Positions 1-7,493 of a stretch of 10,104 nt of DNA are shown piece after piece. Location of the stretch: the NCBI GenBank assembly GCA_023402075.1, contig JAEXCS010000017.1, positions 1 to 10,104 on the forward strand. Direction: 5' to 3'. The notes under the pieces are model-generated. The model had not been told where the DNA came from. It saw only the letters and a program-made list of their open reading frames with translations, and did not search any database. Numbering within the stretch: position 1 is the first letter of the stretch; each line of letters starts with the position of its first letter. Position numbers and translations under genes: made by a program. Source of the DNA: Bacillota bacterium. GTDB lineage: Bacteria; Bacillota; Clostridia; Oscillospirales; Oscillospiraceae.

Positions 1-52
1 CCCCCCTCTCGCTCGTGGTGCGTTGCCCCGCTTCTCTTTTGCGCAAATTTGA
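1..52. other. Short sequence downstream of the transporter operon
   Basis: These bases follow the stop codon of the substrate-binding protein gene on the minus strand. They contain a 10-base palindrome (TTTGCGCAAA, 38-47) but no hairpin followed by a T-run reading leftwards. The operon terminator, or a further operon gene, must therefore lie outside the window. Confidence 0.4.
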
Positions 53-1177
53 TTACTGGACGTTCACGGTTCTCTGGAAGGTATCAATCCAATCGGTCTT
101 GGCAGTGGAGATATAGGAATCGTCAAATTCCTTCAAGGCATTCACTGAATCCGCGCCGAACGCCAGATAAGACTTCAGCTCATCGGGCATGGTGGCATTT
201 TTGCTCACGGGAGCCTCATTCAAGACCTCAGCCATTTTATCCTGTGTGGTGTCGGAGATCATATATTCCACAAACAGCTGTGCAAGCTCGGGATTTTTGC
301 AGTCCTTTACAATGTTAACGGTGGCAGGAGCGGCAAAAGAACCCTCAGAAGCATCAACCCAAACCATGTTCAGTCCGCTCTCCGTCAGACCGGGCATATT
401 GATATCCATAAAAACAGCAATGTTGGCCTCACCTGTTGTGAAGGCATTCACAACATCGGAGGAGGTAGAGTACCACAGATCAATATTGTCTTTCTTCTGC
501 TGCATCAGCTCCATTGCAGGGGAGACATCCTCGTGGCTGCCACCCATGGCTTCGGCCATTGCCACAAGCATATAGGGTCCGGCGGTGGAGGTCATATCAG
601 GCAGCGCGACCATACCGGCGTATTTGTCATCAAACAAATCCTGATAAGACGTGGGAGCGACCATACCGGCCTTTGTAAGTGCGTCGGCGTTATACATGAT
701 GCCATACCGGCAGACGGAATAGCAAGGCCCGTAGCCATCGGCGCTGACCGCAAAATCATAAAGGTTGTCCGTATCAGTCACGATAGAGGGATCGATGGTT
801 TCAAAAAGGCCCTCCTGATTGCCGGTTTCTGCAAAACTCTTAGTAAGTAGAGCCACATCGGCGGTAGGAGCGCCTTTCTCCGCCATCAGCTTGTTCAGGC
901 GATCGCCGTTTCCGCTGGTGGGATCGACGACGATTGTGCAGTTATAGGTTGATTCAAAATCTGCCGCCAGGGTCTTCAACCCCTCCTCGGCCCAACCCCA
1001 GGTTGCGACGACCAGCTCTGCACCGCCGAAATCCTTCGTATCTCCGGATGCGGGTGTGCTTGCAGAGGCAGAACTGCCGGACGCGGCGCTTCCGGCGCTT
1101 CCGGAGCTTCCGCAGGCCGCCAGGCCCAGCGTCATGGCTCCGGCCAGGACCAAGGCGGGGATTGCTTTCTTAGACAT
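53..1177 (-). CDS. ABC transporter substrate-binding lipoprotein (PotD/FbpA-like class)
   Basis: This is the extracellular ligand-binding component of an ABC importer, 374 residues, anchored to the membrane by lipid. A signal peptide with positive residues at 3-4 and a hydrophobic core runs to a lipobox LAAC at 19-22, so Cys22 should be the lipidated N-terminus. Residues 23-47 are a Gly/Ser/Ala-rich flexible linker. The mature fold starts near ELVVATWGW (54-62), and the SSDVVNAFTTGEANIAV stretch around 239-255 is typical of the PotD-like cluster. The ATG start is preceded by AAGGAGG at good spacing. It is the last visible gene of the operon, 15 bases after the ATPase gene. In E. coli PotD a Trp-x-Asp in a FWMDSLAIP-type segment clamps the polyamine. 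The corresponding place here (about 278-290) reads EGSFAAPATVNIV, with neither residue. I infer that the ligand is probably not spermidine or putrescine. Family assignment is firm, substrate is unknown. Confidence 0.9.
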   Translation of the reverse strand: MSKKAIPALVLAGAMTLGLAACGSSGSAGSAASGSSASASTPASGDTKDFGGAELVVATWGWAEEGLKTLAADFESTYNCTIVVDPTSGNGDRLNKLMAEKGAPTADVALLTKSFAETGNQEGLFETIDPSIVTDTDNLYDFAVSADGYGPCYSVCRYGIMYNADALTKAGMVAPTSYQDLFDDKYAGMVALPDMTSTAGPYMLVAMAEAMGGSHEDVSPAMELMQQKKDNIDLWYSTSSDVVNAFTTGEANIAVFMDINMPGLTESGLNMVWVDASEGSFAAPATVNIVKDCKNPELAQLFVEYMISDTTQDKMAEVLNEAPVSKNATMPDELKSYLAFGADSVNALKEFDDSYISTAKTDWIDTFQRTVNVQ

Positions 1178-1192
1178 TTGAGTTCCTCCTTA

Positions 1193-2260
1193 TTATCTTT
1201 CCCTTTTATATACACAGATCCGCTCCGATGGGAGGTGTACCAGCACCTTTTTTCCATTGTCCGGTTCCGTATATTCATTGACTGACGGATAAATTGTTTC
1301 GGAAAAGCAACCTTCAATTTCCAAACGGGTGGAGTGACCTTTATAAGTTGAATTTTTCACTCTGCCGGACACAGTGTTATTACCGTCGGAAGACACGAGC
1401 TCCATGCTCTCCGAGCGTATTGCAAGGATGTATGACGCACCGATTTGTAATGCATCAGCCGATTGGCTTGGGACATAAATGATATGCCCGCTGCACTCCA
1501 CTGCGCGCGTTCCATCTGGGGTAAGCACTGCGGTTCCGTGCAGAAAAGTAGAAAATCCCATGAAATCTGCAACAAAAGGGCTGGAAGGATAATCAAATAT
1601 TTCCTGGGGAGCTCCAATCTGCAAAATTTCCCCCATATTCATCACGATAACGCGGTCTGCAAGGGAAACGGCTTCTTCGTGGTCGTGGGTGACGATGATG
1701 GTGGTAATGTCGAGTTCTTTTTGAATCCGTTTGATTTCCACCTGCATTTCCACTCTGAGTTTGGCATCCAGATTGGAGAGCGGTTCATCCAGAAGCAAAA
1801 TCGCGGGCTGCGTGATCAGCGCGCGCGCAAGAGCAACCCGCTGCTGCTGGCCGCCAGACAGCTCCCGGGGATAGCGCTTATCAAGGTTGGTAAGTTTTAC
1901 AAGGGACAAAATGTTTTCGACCCGTTCGCGGATTTCCGGTGCTTTCAATTTTTGCAGCTTCAGGCCGAATGCGACGTTTTCAAAGACTGTCATATGGGGG
2001 AACAGCGCATAATTTTGAAAGAAAATTCCTACATTCCGCTTGTAAGGAGGCGTTTTACCAATATCTTTTCCGTCAACATAGATCGTCCCGGAAGATGGCT
2101 CGGTAAAGCCGGCAATCATGCGCAGGGTGGTCGTTTTTCCGCAGCCGCTTCCGCCAAGCAGCGCGATCATTTCTCCCTGAGCAACCTGTAGATTCATTTG
2201 ATCAACGGCTGTAAAGTCTCCGAACTTCTTGGTCAGATCTCTTAATTCCAAAGTAGCCAT
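1193..2260 (-). CDS. ABC transporter ATP-binding protein, PotA/FbpC-like
   Basis: This is the cytoplasmic ATPase that powers the importer, 355 residues, the usual length for PotA-type proteins. All nucleotide-binding elements are intact: Walker A GGSGCGKTT (36-44), Q-loop Gln82 within FQNYALFPHM, signature LSGGQQQ (134-140), Walker B ending in LLLDEP with Asp158 and Glu159, a D-loop SNLDAKL and the switch His192 in THDHEEA. The C-terminal part from about 235 to 355 is a TOBE-type regulatory domain, as expected for the polyamine/iron/spermidine group. The gene starts 20 bases after the second permease gene and ends 15 bases before the binding-protein gene, so it is co-transcribed with both. 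An AAAGG ribosome binding site precedes the ATG. Nothing looks degraded. The substrate cannot be told from the ATPase. Confidence 0.95.
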   Translation of the reverse strand: MATLELRDLTKKFGDFTAVDQMNLQVAQGEMIALLGGSGCGKTTTLRMIAGFTEPSSGTIYVDGKDIGKTPPYKRNVGIFFQNYALFPHMTVFENVAFGLKLQKLKAPEIRERVENILSLVKLTNLDKRYPRELSGGQQQRVALARALITQPAILLLDEPLSNLDAKLRVEMQVEIKRIQKELDITTIIVTHDHEEAVSLADRVIVMNMGEILQIGAPQEIFDYPSSPFVADFMGFSTFLHGTAVLTPDGTRAVECSGHIIYVPSQSADALQIGASYILAIRSESMELVSSDGNNTVSGRVKNSTYKGHSTRLEIEGCFSETIYPSVNEYTEPDNGKKVLVHLPSERICVYKRER

Positions 2261-2280
2261 CGTAACGCAGCCTTTCTGTC

Positions 2281-3075
2281 TTATTTTACAAACATATCCA
2301 GCCCAACAAATTTCTCCATCAAGACAATGAGAATCAAAGAGACCAGTATCAGAAGGGTCGAAATTGCCGCAAGTGTCGGGTCAAAGGTCAATTCCATATA
2401 GTTCATAATCCGAATTGGCAGCGTGATAAATTTCGGCGAGGAAAGCAGACTGCTCAAAGCAACCTCATCAAACGAGTACAAAAACGCCAGCAGCGCGCCG
2501 GCCAAAATGCCCGGCTTGGCAATGGGAATGGTGATTTTGAAGAAAACCTGAACTGGATTTGCGCCCAACGAGGTGGCAGCATCCTCCAGCGTCCAGTTAA
2601 ACACATGGAGAACGGAAACCGTATTTCGAACAATGTAGGGAAGGATAATTAGAAAGTGTCCGATGAAAATCCTTGCCATACCGGGAATTCCTCCGATCTG
2701 GCTGTAGACCTGGAGAAGTACGAATGCCAATGCCACGCTGGGCACATACATGGGGGAGGAAAAGTAATTTAAAAGTGCATTTTTGCCTCTGAAATCATAC
2801 CGGCAGATGGAAAGAGCGGCGGTGACACCCAGAAAAATGTCCAGTGCAGTTGCCAGAAGGCCGACTTTCAAACTGTTGGCAAGCCCGTCCATAAAATGGG
2901 TGGACGATTGAAAAATATTAGAATACCACTTTAAAGAAAAACCCTGCGGCGGAAATGTTATCAGCGCTGTTGGCGTAAAAGAGGCGATCACAATGACCAC
3001 CAGTGGAGCAAGCAAAAACAGCATGACCAGAACAGCAATCAACCGGCAAAGCCAGTTTCCACTTTTTTCACGCAT
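2281..3075 (-). CDS. ABC transporter permease, PotC-like
   Basis: This is an inner-membrane permease subunit of the importer, 264 residues with about six predicted transmembrane segments. The first spans roughly 11-32 and the last lies close to the C-terminus. The cytoplasmic EAA loop that docks onto the ATPase is clear at 164-190: EDAATSLGAN followed by ITIPIAKPGI. It pairs with the preceding permease to form a heterodimeric pore of the binding-protein-dependent (type I) importer class. The start codon lies inside the end of the upstream permease gene (8-base overlap) and has a GGGAGG Shine-Dalgarno there, which indicates translational coupling. PotC-like is the closest family label. Iron, thiamine and other 2-permease systems are similar, so the label does not fix the cargo. 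Confidence 0.92.
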   Translation of the reverse strand: MREKSGNWLCRLIAVLVMLFLLAPLVVIVIASFTPTALITFPPQGFSLKWYSNIFQSSTHFMDGLANSLKVGLLATALDIFLGVTAALSICRYDFRGKNALLNYFSSPMYVPSVALAFVLLQVYSQIGGIPGMARIFIGHFLIILPYIVRNTVSVLHVFNWTLEDAATSLGANPVQVFFKITIPIAKPGILAGALLAFLYSFDEVALSSLLSSPKFITLPIRIMNYMELTFDPTLAAISTLLILVSLILIVLMEKFVGLDMFVK

Positions 3076-3904
3076 TTTTCCCGCCTCCCATTCGTTTCAT
3101 ATACCCGGATGTGGACAGGACCACGACCACTTGAACGATCAGTATCACAGCAAGAAGAATATAGCTGATGGCCGAAGCCGCGCCCCAGTCGAAGTTGACG
3201 TTGATCTCCTGTACGACCATAGTTGCCATCATGCGGAACTTGGAACCACCCAGCAGCTTAGGCGTCACATAGGAGGTCATGCTCATCGTAAAAACCAGCA
3301 CGCAGCCGGAAATTATCCCGGGCAGGCTGAGGGGAAAGATAACCTTGGTAAAGGTCTTAACCGGATTTGCCCCCAGGCTATAGGCTGCATATTCGACATT
3401 CGGATCAATGCTCTGCAAAATGCCCACCAGAGATAGTATCATATAAGGAATTAGCAGATGGATCATGCCAATGATGACAGCGGTTTCCGTATTGAGGATT
3501 TTCAAAGGCTGTGAAATCAGCCCAAGTGCCTGCAGCAATTGGTTCAGCAGACCGTTAGAGCCCAATATGACCATCCATCCATAGGAGCGAACCACTGCGC
3601 TGACCAAAAAGGGAAACAGAATGACCACCATCATAACGTTTTTGAGCTTTGAATGAGTCCGGGCCATATAATATGCGGTGGGATATCCAAGCAGGAGGGA
3701 AATCAATGTGGACACAAGCGAGACACGAACCGTCGTCCATAGAATATTCAGGTAAAATGAGTCGGTAAAAAAGTCGGTAAAATCGGAAAAGCCGTTGGTA
3801 AGAAGTGTTTTTGCCAGAATAAATATCATGGGAATCAAGAAAAAGACCAGCAGAGCGAGTGATGCGGGAAGCGCCAGCAGAAACGCGCGTTTTCTCTGTG
3901 TCAT
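3068..3904 (-). CDS. ABC transporter permease, PotB-like
   Basis: This is the first permease subunit of the importer, 278 residues. I count six hydrophobic segments, at about 8-32, 53-80, 89-112, 131-153, 195-218 and 244-264. The ATPase-docking EAA motif sits at 171-195, EYAAYSLGAN followed by IFPLSLPGI. The start codon overlaps the stop codon of the adenine deaminase gene as ATGA (3901-3904), with a GGAGGGG ribosome binding site inside the deaminase coding end. This is classic translational coupling and means the deaminase and transporter are made together. The downstream permease overlaps it by 8 bases. Length and topology match PotB-type proteins. No odd features were seen. Confidence 0.92.
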   Translation of the reverse strand: MTQRKRAFLLALPASLALLVFFLIPMIFILAKTLLTNGFSDFTDFFTDSFYLNILWTTVRVSLVSTLISLLLGYPTAYYMARTHSKLKNVMMVVILFPFLVSAVVRSYGWMVILGSNGLLNQLLQALGLISQPLKILNTETAVIIGMIHLLIPYMILSLVGILQSIDPNVEYAAYSLGANPVKTFTKVIFPLSLPGIISGCVLVFTMSMTSYVTPKLLGGSKFRMMATMVVQEINVNFDWGAASAISYILLAVILIVQVVVVLSTSGYMKRMGGGKNA

Positions 3905-5667
3905 TTGCGCCCCTCCTCAATTCGTTCAATCAGCGGAAGGAACTGTTTATTGACAACATCCAAAAGCCCCATGTCGGTGCATTTTATTTCGGGCGACACC
4001 GCAAGCGGCATAATCGTGAAAAACGACATCAGATTTGCATGATGAAACCCCATTTGTTCGCAATCTGCAAGAAAGGCATCCAGCTTGCTGAGCAATATAT
4101 CGGGTGACTCTTCACTTAAAAGGCCTGCCAATGGAAGCGGAATCAGCGTGGTGACTTTTCCGCCCCGGGCGGCGCAGATGCCCCCCTGCGTTTTGATAAC
4201 AGCGTTTGCAGCCACCGCCATATCTGCTGCGCCGTTTCCGAAAACAGCAACATTATGCGAATCATGCCCATAAGTTAAAGCCACTGCGCCTTGGACATGT
4301 TCCATCCCGTCGAGAAAGGCAATGCCGTGCTGATTTTTTCCATATCGGTTAAACACGGCCATTTCAAACAGCGACGAGGTGTCCAGCGTGGGACGCCCGC
4401 TTTTCATCAAAACCGGAAGCAACCTTTGAATGCGTTTAGTTCGCATGGAAACGCCGTCCTGATGAATTACGTTTACAAGAGCTGTCCCGCTTTCAAAAGA
4501 TGGGGAGACGTGCAGCGTGGGCGTGAAATCCTCTGGCTTCACAGCGGCGCAGCGAACGGTTCCGTAAAGCGTATCCGGTATTTGCGGGCGGGAAGAGGAA
4601 AGCAAAAATTTCCCGTTTTCAAACGCGAAGCTCCCCCCGCAGATCACAGCCGACGGATGCGGGTGAAGAAGATCGTTCACCAGCTGAATGTCCGCCGTCA
4701 TTCCGGGAGCAATTGCGCCCACGTGGTAAAGTCTCAGCCGGTCTGCCGGATTGATTGAAGCATAGCGGATGGCACGAAGTGGGTCCAGTCCCAAGGAAAT
4801 TGCCTTCTCCACAACATGGTTAAGATGTCCCTCACGCATCAGACGAGGCAGAGGGACATCATCCGTCACCAAACAGATTCGGTTTTGTATCGCAACCGTG
4901 TTCATTGCGCGGACAAGCTCCTCGCTGAGCATACATTCCTGTATCTGAACCGTAAATCCAAGAGACAGCTCTTCCAGCAGCTTTTCGGCGCTGGAGGTGG
5001 TGTGGTCGCTGTCAATGCCGGTTGCGCGAAATGCCTGCAGCCTCCGTCCGGTTAGAACGGAGGCATGTCCATCCAGAATGCACCCGCGCTCTGCTGCGGT
5101 TTCAATGACGGAAAGGATACGGGCGTCGCCGTTTGCCACGCCGTTAAAGTCCATAACTTCCCCAAGTCCGGACATGCCCGGCAAATCCAGCAGCGCCGCC
5201 GCTTCTTCGGGACCGACTTCGCAGCCGGAACCTTCAAAGCCGGGCGCAGAAGGAATGGTGGAGGGCGCCATCATCAAAACGCGCAGAGGCAGTCCCCGAG
5301 TCAGCGCGACCAGTGCCCGGACACCCTCCAGTCCCAGCACATTCCCAATTTCGTGAGGGTCTGCGGCCACTGTTGTCGTTCCGCAGGAAACCGCAATTTC
5401 CGAAAAGTATGCCGGAGTAAGCATACTGCTTTCAAGATGCATGTGGGAATCAACAAAGCCGGGCAGCGCATACTGCCCGTGACCGTCGTATTCCTCTTTT
5501 GCCATATAAGGGAAATCCATTATGCCGGTGAATGCAATGCGACCGTCCACAATGCCGATGCTGCCGGGTAAAACCATGTCCTGATATACGTTGACAATCC
5601 TGACGTTTCGGATAACAAGATCAAATGGAATTTTCCCCTGTATGGCATCGACCAGCTTTTTTAACAC
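3901..5667 (-). CDS. ade: Adenine deaminase-family enzyme (divergent Ade)
   Basis: This is an amidohydrolase-superfamily enzyme, 588 residues, full length for bacterial Ade, which deaminates adenine to hypoxanthine and ammonia in purine salvage. Visible metal-site elements are HMH (His75, His77) in FVDSHMHLESSMLTP, the family motif ADPHEIGNVLGLEG (102-115), GLGE with Glu170, DGHAS (His201), SDHTT (His222) and the DD at 269-270. The C-terminal domain carries the family's GHDSHN, GGICAARGGK and LPLAGL stretches. Several motifs differ from the Ade pattern I know. A VPATP-like segment is replaced by APSTIPSAP (134-142), REGS by QECM (243-246), and DDRHP/DDKH by DDVPLP. The true substrate may therefore be another aminopurine or a related ring. 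The start is GTG at 5665-5667, behind GAGGAGG with about 10 bases spacing. It is the promoter-proximal gene of the five-gene operon and overlaps the permease gene by four bases. Confidence 0.88.
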   Translation of the reverse strand: MLKKLVDAIQGKIPFDLVIRNVRIVNVYQDMVLPGSIGIVDGRIAFTGIMDFPYMAKEEYDGHGQYALPGFVDSHMHLESSMLTPAYFSEIAVSCGTTTVAADPHEIGNVLGLEGVRALVALTRGLPLRVLMMAPSTIPSAPGFEGSGCEVGPEEAAALLDLPGMSGLGEVMDFNGVANGDARILSVIETAAERGCILDGHASVLTGRRLQAFRATGIDSDHTTSSAEKLLEELSLGFTVQIQECMLSEELVRAMNTVAIQNRICLVTDDVPLPRLMREGHLNHVVEKAISLGLDPLRAIRYASINPADRLRLYHVGAIAPGMTADIQLVNDLLHPHPSAVICGGSFAFENGKFLLSSSRPQIPDTLYGTVRCAAVKPEDFTPTLHVSPSFESGTALVNVIHQDGVSMRTKRIQRLLPVLMKSGRPTLDTSSLFEMAVFNRYGKNQHGIAFLDGMEHVQGAVALTYGHDSHNVAVFGNGAADMAVAANAVIKTQGGICAARGGKVTTLIPLPLAGLLSEESPDILLSKLDAFLADCEQMGFHHANLMSFFTIMPLAVSPEIKCTDMGLLDVVNKQFLPLIERIEEGRK

Positions 5668-6002
5668 AGATCAGGCGCCTCCTCTGCTATATTATGGGCA
5701 TTTTCAAGAAAACGAAAAAGGTCTTAAGAATCGCTCAAATCAATACGAAGAATGATCTCAGCCATCATAACGACCTGATTTCACGGAAACTTCCCGCAGG
5801 ACGGGTCACGGTTTCGGAACCGTATGAAAATATGCCCGCCAGTTAGACCGACGGAAGGACAATCTGCCAGATACTGAGCCACGAGCTATTTAGCGCTCGG
5901 TAAGTTCATTCCTGTCATTGAAAAATAATTGGTTGTGCAGGTAATTAAAGGCACGCAAACACAAAACAGAGAATAAAATTGACATTTTCAACAAAATTGA
6001 TA
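5668..6002 (-). promoter_or_regulatory. Long structured 5' leader of the ade-transporter operon
   Basis: About 335 bases separate the predicted minus-strand transcription start (near 6002) from the GTG of ade, with no convincing ORF. The middle, about 5775-5900, is more GC-rich than the flanks and folds on paper. There is a CGAGC/GCTCG stem (5882-5899) and a perfect 6-base stem ACGGTT/AACCGT with a 4-base loop (5809-5824), which can be extended below by GGCGGG pairing with CCCGTC. That lower stem competes with a CCCG/CGGG hairpin just downstream (about 5792-5804). An AGGTC/GACCT pair closes just before a TTTTT run near 5715-5720. Mutually exclusive stems ahead of a T-run suggest attenuation. 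I found no core of a purine, ykkC, TPP, FMN, lysine or cobalamin riboswitch. The existence of a leader is well supported by the promoter, its regulatory role is inference. Confidence 0.4.
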
Positions 6003-6006
6003 TAAT
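5979..6006 (+). promoter_or_regulatory. Sigma-A promoter for the M20 amidohydrolase gene
   Basis: A perfect -35 box TTGACA (5979-5984) and a perfect -10 box TATAAT (6001-6006) are separated by 16 bases in an AT-rich setting. Transcription should start near 6013 and run rightwards, about 317 bases ahead of the M20 start codon. The -10 box lies directly beside the -10 box of the opposing ade promoter. Confidence 0.75.
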
Positions 6007-6008
6007 AT

Positions 6009-6037
6009 ATTTTATCTTTTAATCAATTGCTTGTCAA
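6009..6037 (-). promoter_or_regulatory. Sigma-A promoter for the ade-transporter operon
   Basis: On the minus strand a perfect -35 TTGACA (6032-6037 in plus coordinates) and a -10 TAAAAT (6009-6014) are separated by exactly 17 bases. Transcription should start near 6002 and run leftwards into the ade leader. The plus-strand start for the M20 gene falls within this promoter, so the two probably cannot be occupied at once. Confidence 0.75.
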
Positions 6038-6329
6038 TAATCCTTGGCTGAAACTGTCGATTTACCGTAAAATAGCAGCAAAGTGAAAAAGCATTTTCCA
6101 CTTCTCACAATTCAACGGAAAATAGAGAGCGCAGATTATGACAAAGGAACAGGCCGAGCAAAGTGCTTGACCGGTATTCAAGCCAGCAGGGAAAATTATA
6201 GCCATAAAAAAAGATCAGAAAAAACCTATACACAGAAGTTTACAAAGGAAGCGTACATGGGATTTGGGGACAGATCTGGAAACGGAGACAAAAATTTGAA
6301 CGGCTTTTTAAAGAAAGGGGAATTTGCCT
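6013..6329 (+). other. Long 5' leader of the M20 gene, no credible gene inside
   Basis: This stretch lies between the predicted start of transcription and the M20 start codon. It contains two visible hairpins. One at 6082-6102 is AGTG/CACT plus an A/T extension with one mismatch. The other is a perfect GCTTGA/TCAAGC stem at 6165-6183. A possible 10-codon reading frame (6138-6170, MTKEQAEQSA) ends within the second hairpin, but it has only a weak AGAGAG ribosome binding site. I see no T-run terminator and no known riboswitch core. It could be a decayed gene remnant or a regulatory leader. Confidence 0.3.
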
Positions 6330-7493
6330 GTGTTTTTACCGGAAGTACTTGCGATAGAGGAAAAAATGATTGCGTGGCGCCGCCATCTGCATAAGAAACC
6401 TGAACTCTCGTTTCAGGAGCGGCAGACGACAGACTACATATTGGAACAACTGGGCGATGTGCCGGGGCTGGAGCTTACGACACCGACCAAAACAGGCGTT
6501 GTGGCCACGCTCAAAGGCGCGCAGCCCGGCAGAGTGATTGCATTGCGCGCAGATATTGACGCGCTTCCCATTCAGGAGGAGACTGGTCTGCTATTTGCAT
6601 CCGAAACAGACGGAGTGATGCACGCTTGTGGGCATGATGGACACACTGCTATGCAGATGGCCGCGGCAGTGCTGCTGTCTCAAAAAAGAGAACAGCTTCA
6701 TGGAGAGGTTCGTTTTCTGTTTCAGCACGCAGAGGAGCTGCCGCCCGGCGGTGCAGAGGAAATGGTGAAAGCCGGCGTTATACGCGGAGTTTCAGAAATT
6801 TATGGAATGCATCTCAGCTCGTCTTTTCCAACGGGAACGTTTGGCGTTCGGTCAGGGGCTTTGACCAGCGCGACAGATCGCTTTGATATCAAAATCATTG
6901 GCAAGGGCGGTCATTCGGCGTTTCCAGAAACCTGTATCGACCCTGTCGTGACAGCAGCGCAGACGATTGTGGCGCTGCAGACGGTTGTGGCCAGAAAAAT
7001 AAAGGCGATTGAGCCAGCTGTGATATCCGTATGTATGCTTCAGGCAGGACAAGCCTACAACATTATTCCGGGGGAAGTGAGTCTCACTGGCTCTACCAGA
7101 ACCTTCGACAGAAAAACGCGGGAGGAGTTGCCGGGCATGTTGGAGCAGATTGTGAGAGGAATCTGTGAATCCGCGGGCGCAATGTACGAATTTCAATTTA
7201 CACGCGGTTATGCGTCTGTAACAAACGATCAGGCACTCACAGACAATGGACGGCAGCTTATTCAAAGGACCTTTGGAAAGCCTGCGGTTCTTGAAATTGA
7301 TCCCTTGATGCCAGGTGAGGATTTTTCCGCGTTTTTGGATGTTTGCCCCGGCTTTTTTGTGGAACTTGGTGCTCGGAATGAAAAAGAAGGCTGCACAGTT
7401 CCGCATCATAACAGTAAATACCTCATGGATGAAGCAGCCTTGCGCTATGGAGCCGCGTATTTGTATGAGCTGGTGCAGGACCGGCTTTCCTAA
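6330..7493 (+). CDS. M20 family metallo-amidohydrolase (M20D, hippurate/N-acyl-amino-acid hydrolase-like)
   Basis: This is a cytoplasmic two-metal hydrolase of about 387 residues, normal for M20D. The family removes acyl or aryl groups from amino acids, or hydrolyses related amides. Numbered from the chosen GTG, the metal-ligand motifs are complete: ACGHDGH (Cys100, His102), the HAEE pair around Glu135-Glu136, His161 in YGMHLSSS, and the C-terminal HHNSKY with His360. The dimerisation domain lies between, roughly 180-290, starting near FDIKIIGKGGHSAFP. I prefer GTG at 6330 over TTG at 6324 because AAAGGGG (6314-6320) is then 9 bases away rather than 3. The gene diverges from the ade-transporter operon and shares its control region, so it may process a compound imported by that system. 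Its exact substrate cannot be read from sequence; carboxypeptidase-like or IAA-amino-acid hydrolase-like names are equally possible. Confidence 0.92.
   Translation: MFLPEVLAIEEKMIAWRRHLHKKPELSFQERQTTDYILEQLGDVPGLELTTPTKTGVVATLKGAQPGRVIALRADIDALPIQEETGLLFASETDGVMHACGHDGHTAMQMAAAVLLSQKREQLHGEVRFLFQHAEELPPGGAEEMVKAGVIRGVSEIYGMHLSSSFPTGTFGVRSGALTSATDRFDIKIIGKGGHSAFPETCIDPVVTAAQTIVALQTVVARKIKAIEPAVISVCMLQAGQAYNIIPGEVSLTGSTRTFDRKTREELPGMLEQIVRGICESAGAMYEFQFTRGYASVTNDQALTDNGRQLIQRTFGKPAVLEIDPLMPGEDFSAFLDVCPGFFVELGARNEKEGCTVPHHNSKYLMDEAALRYGAAYLYELVQDRLS

Noticed and set aside
38..47. TTTGCGCAAA palindrome as the terminator of the transporter operon
   Set aside because: The stem is too short, has no loop and no T-run follows on the minus strand.
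611..711. CATACCGGC occurs three times at about 50-base intervals within the binding-protein gene
   Set aside because: Two copies encode the same Ala-Gly-Met peptide (AGMVAP, AGMVAL) and the third encodes Tyr-Gly-Ile-Met-type codons in a different context. This is coincidence of codon use, not a repeat array.
1463..2191. 242-residue plus-strand open frame opposite the ATPase gene
   Set aside because: It is an antisense shadow of an intact, strongly conserved ATPase. It has no ribosome binding site and no recognisable protein pattern.
5065..5571. 168-residue plus-strand open frame opposite the ade gene
   Set aside because: It lies antisense to the conserved metal-binding motifs of the deaminase. 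The frame is kept open by the codon bias of the real gene.
1193..5667. Naming the transporter genes potA, potB, potC and potD
   Set aside because: The family level fits, but the binding protein lacks the polyamine-binding segment and the operon context is a deaminase. The symbols would overstate the function.
5668..6002. Purine riboswitch upstream of ade
   Set aside because: Purine deaminase genes can carry one, so I looked for its TTTCTACC and CCGTAAA-like joining segments on the minus strand and did not find them.
6083..6394. 103-residue plus-strand open frame ahead of the M20 gene
   Set aside because: It overlaps the M20 coding start by about 65 bases, has no domain pattern, is Lys/Asn/Gly-rich as expected of AT-rich noncoding DNA, and has no clear ribosome binding site.
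6852..7409. 185-residue minus-strand open frame within the M20 gene
   Set aside because: It is antisense to an intact M20 domain with all metal ligands, and looks like a shadow frame.
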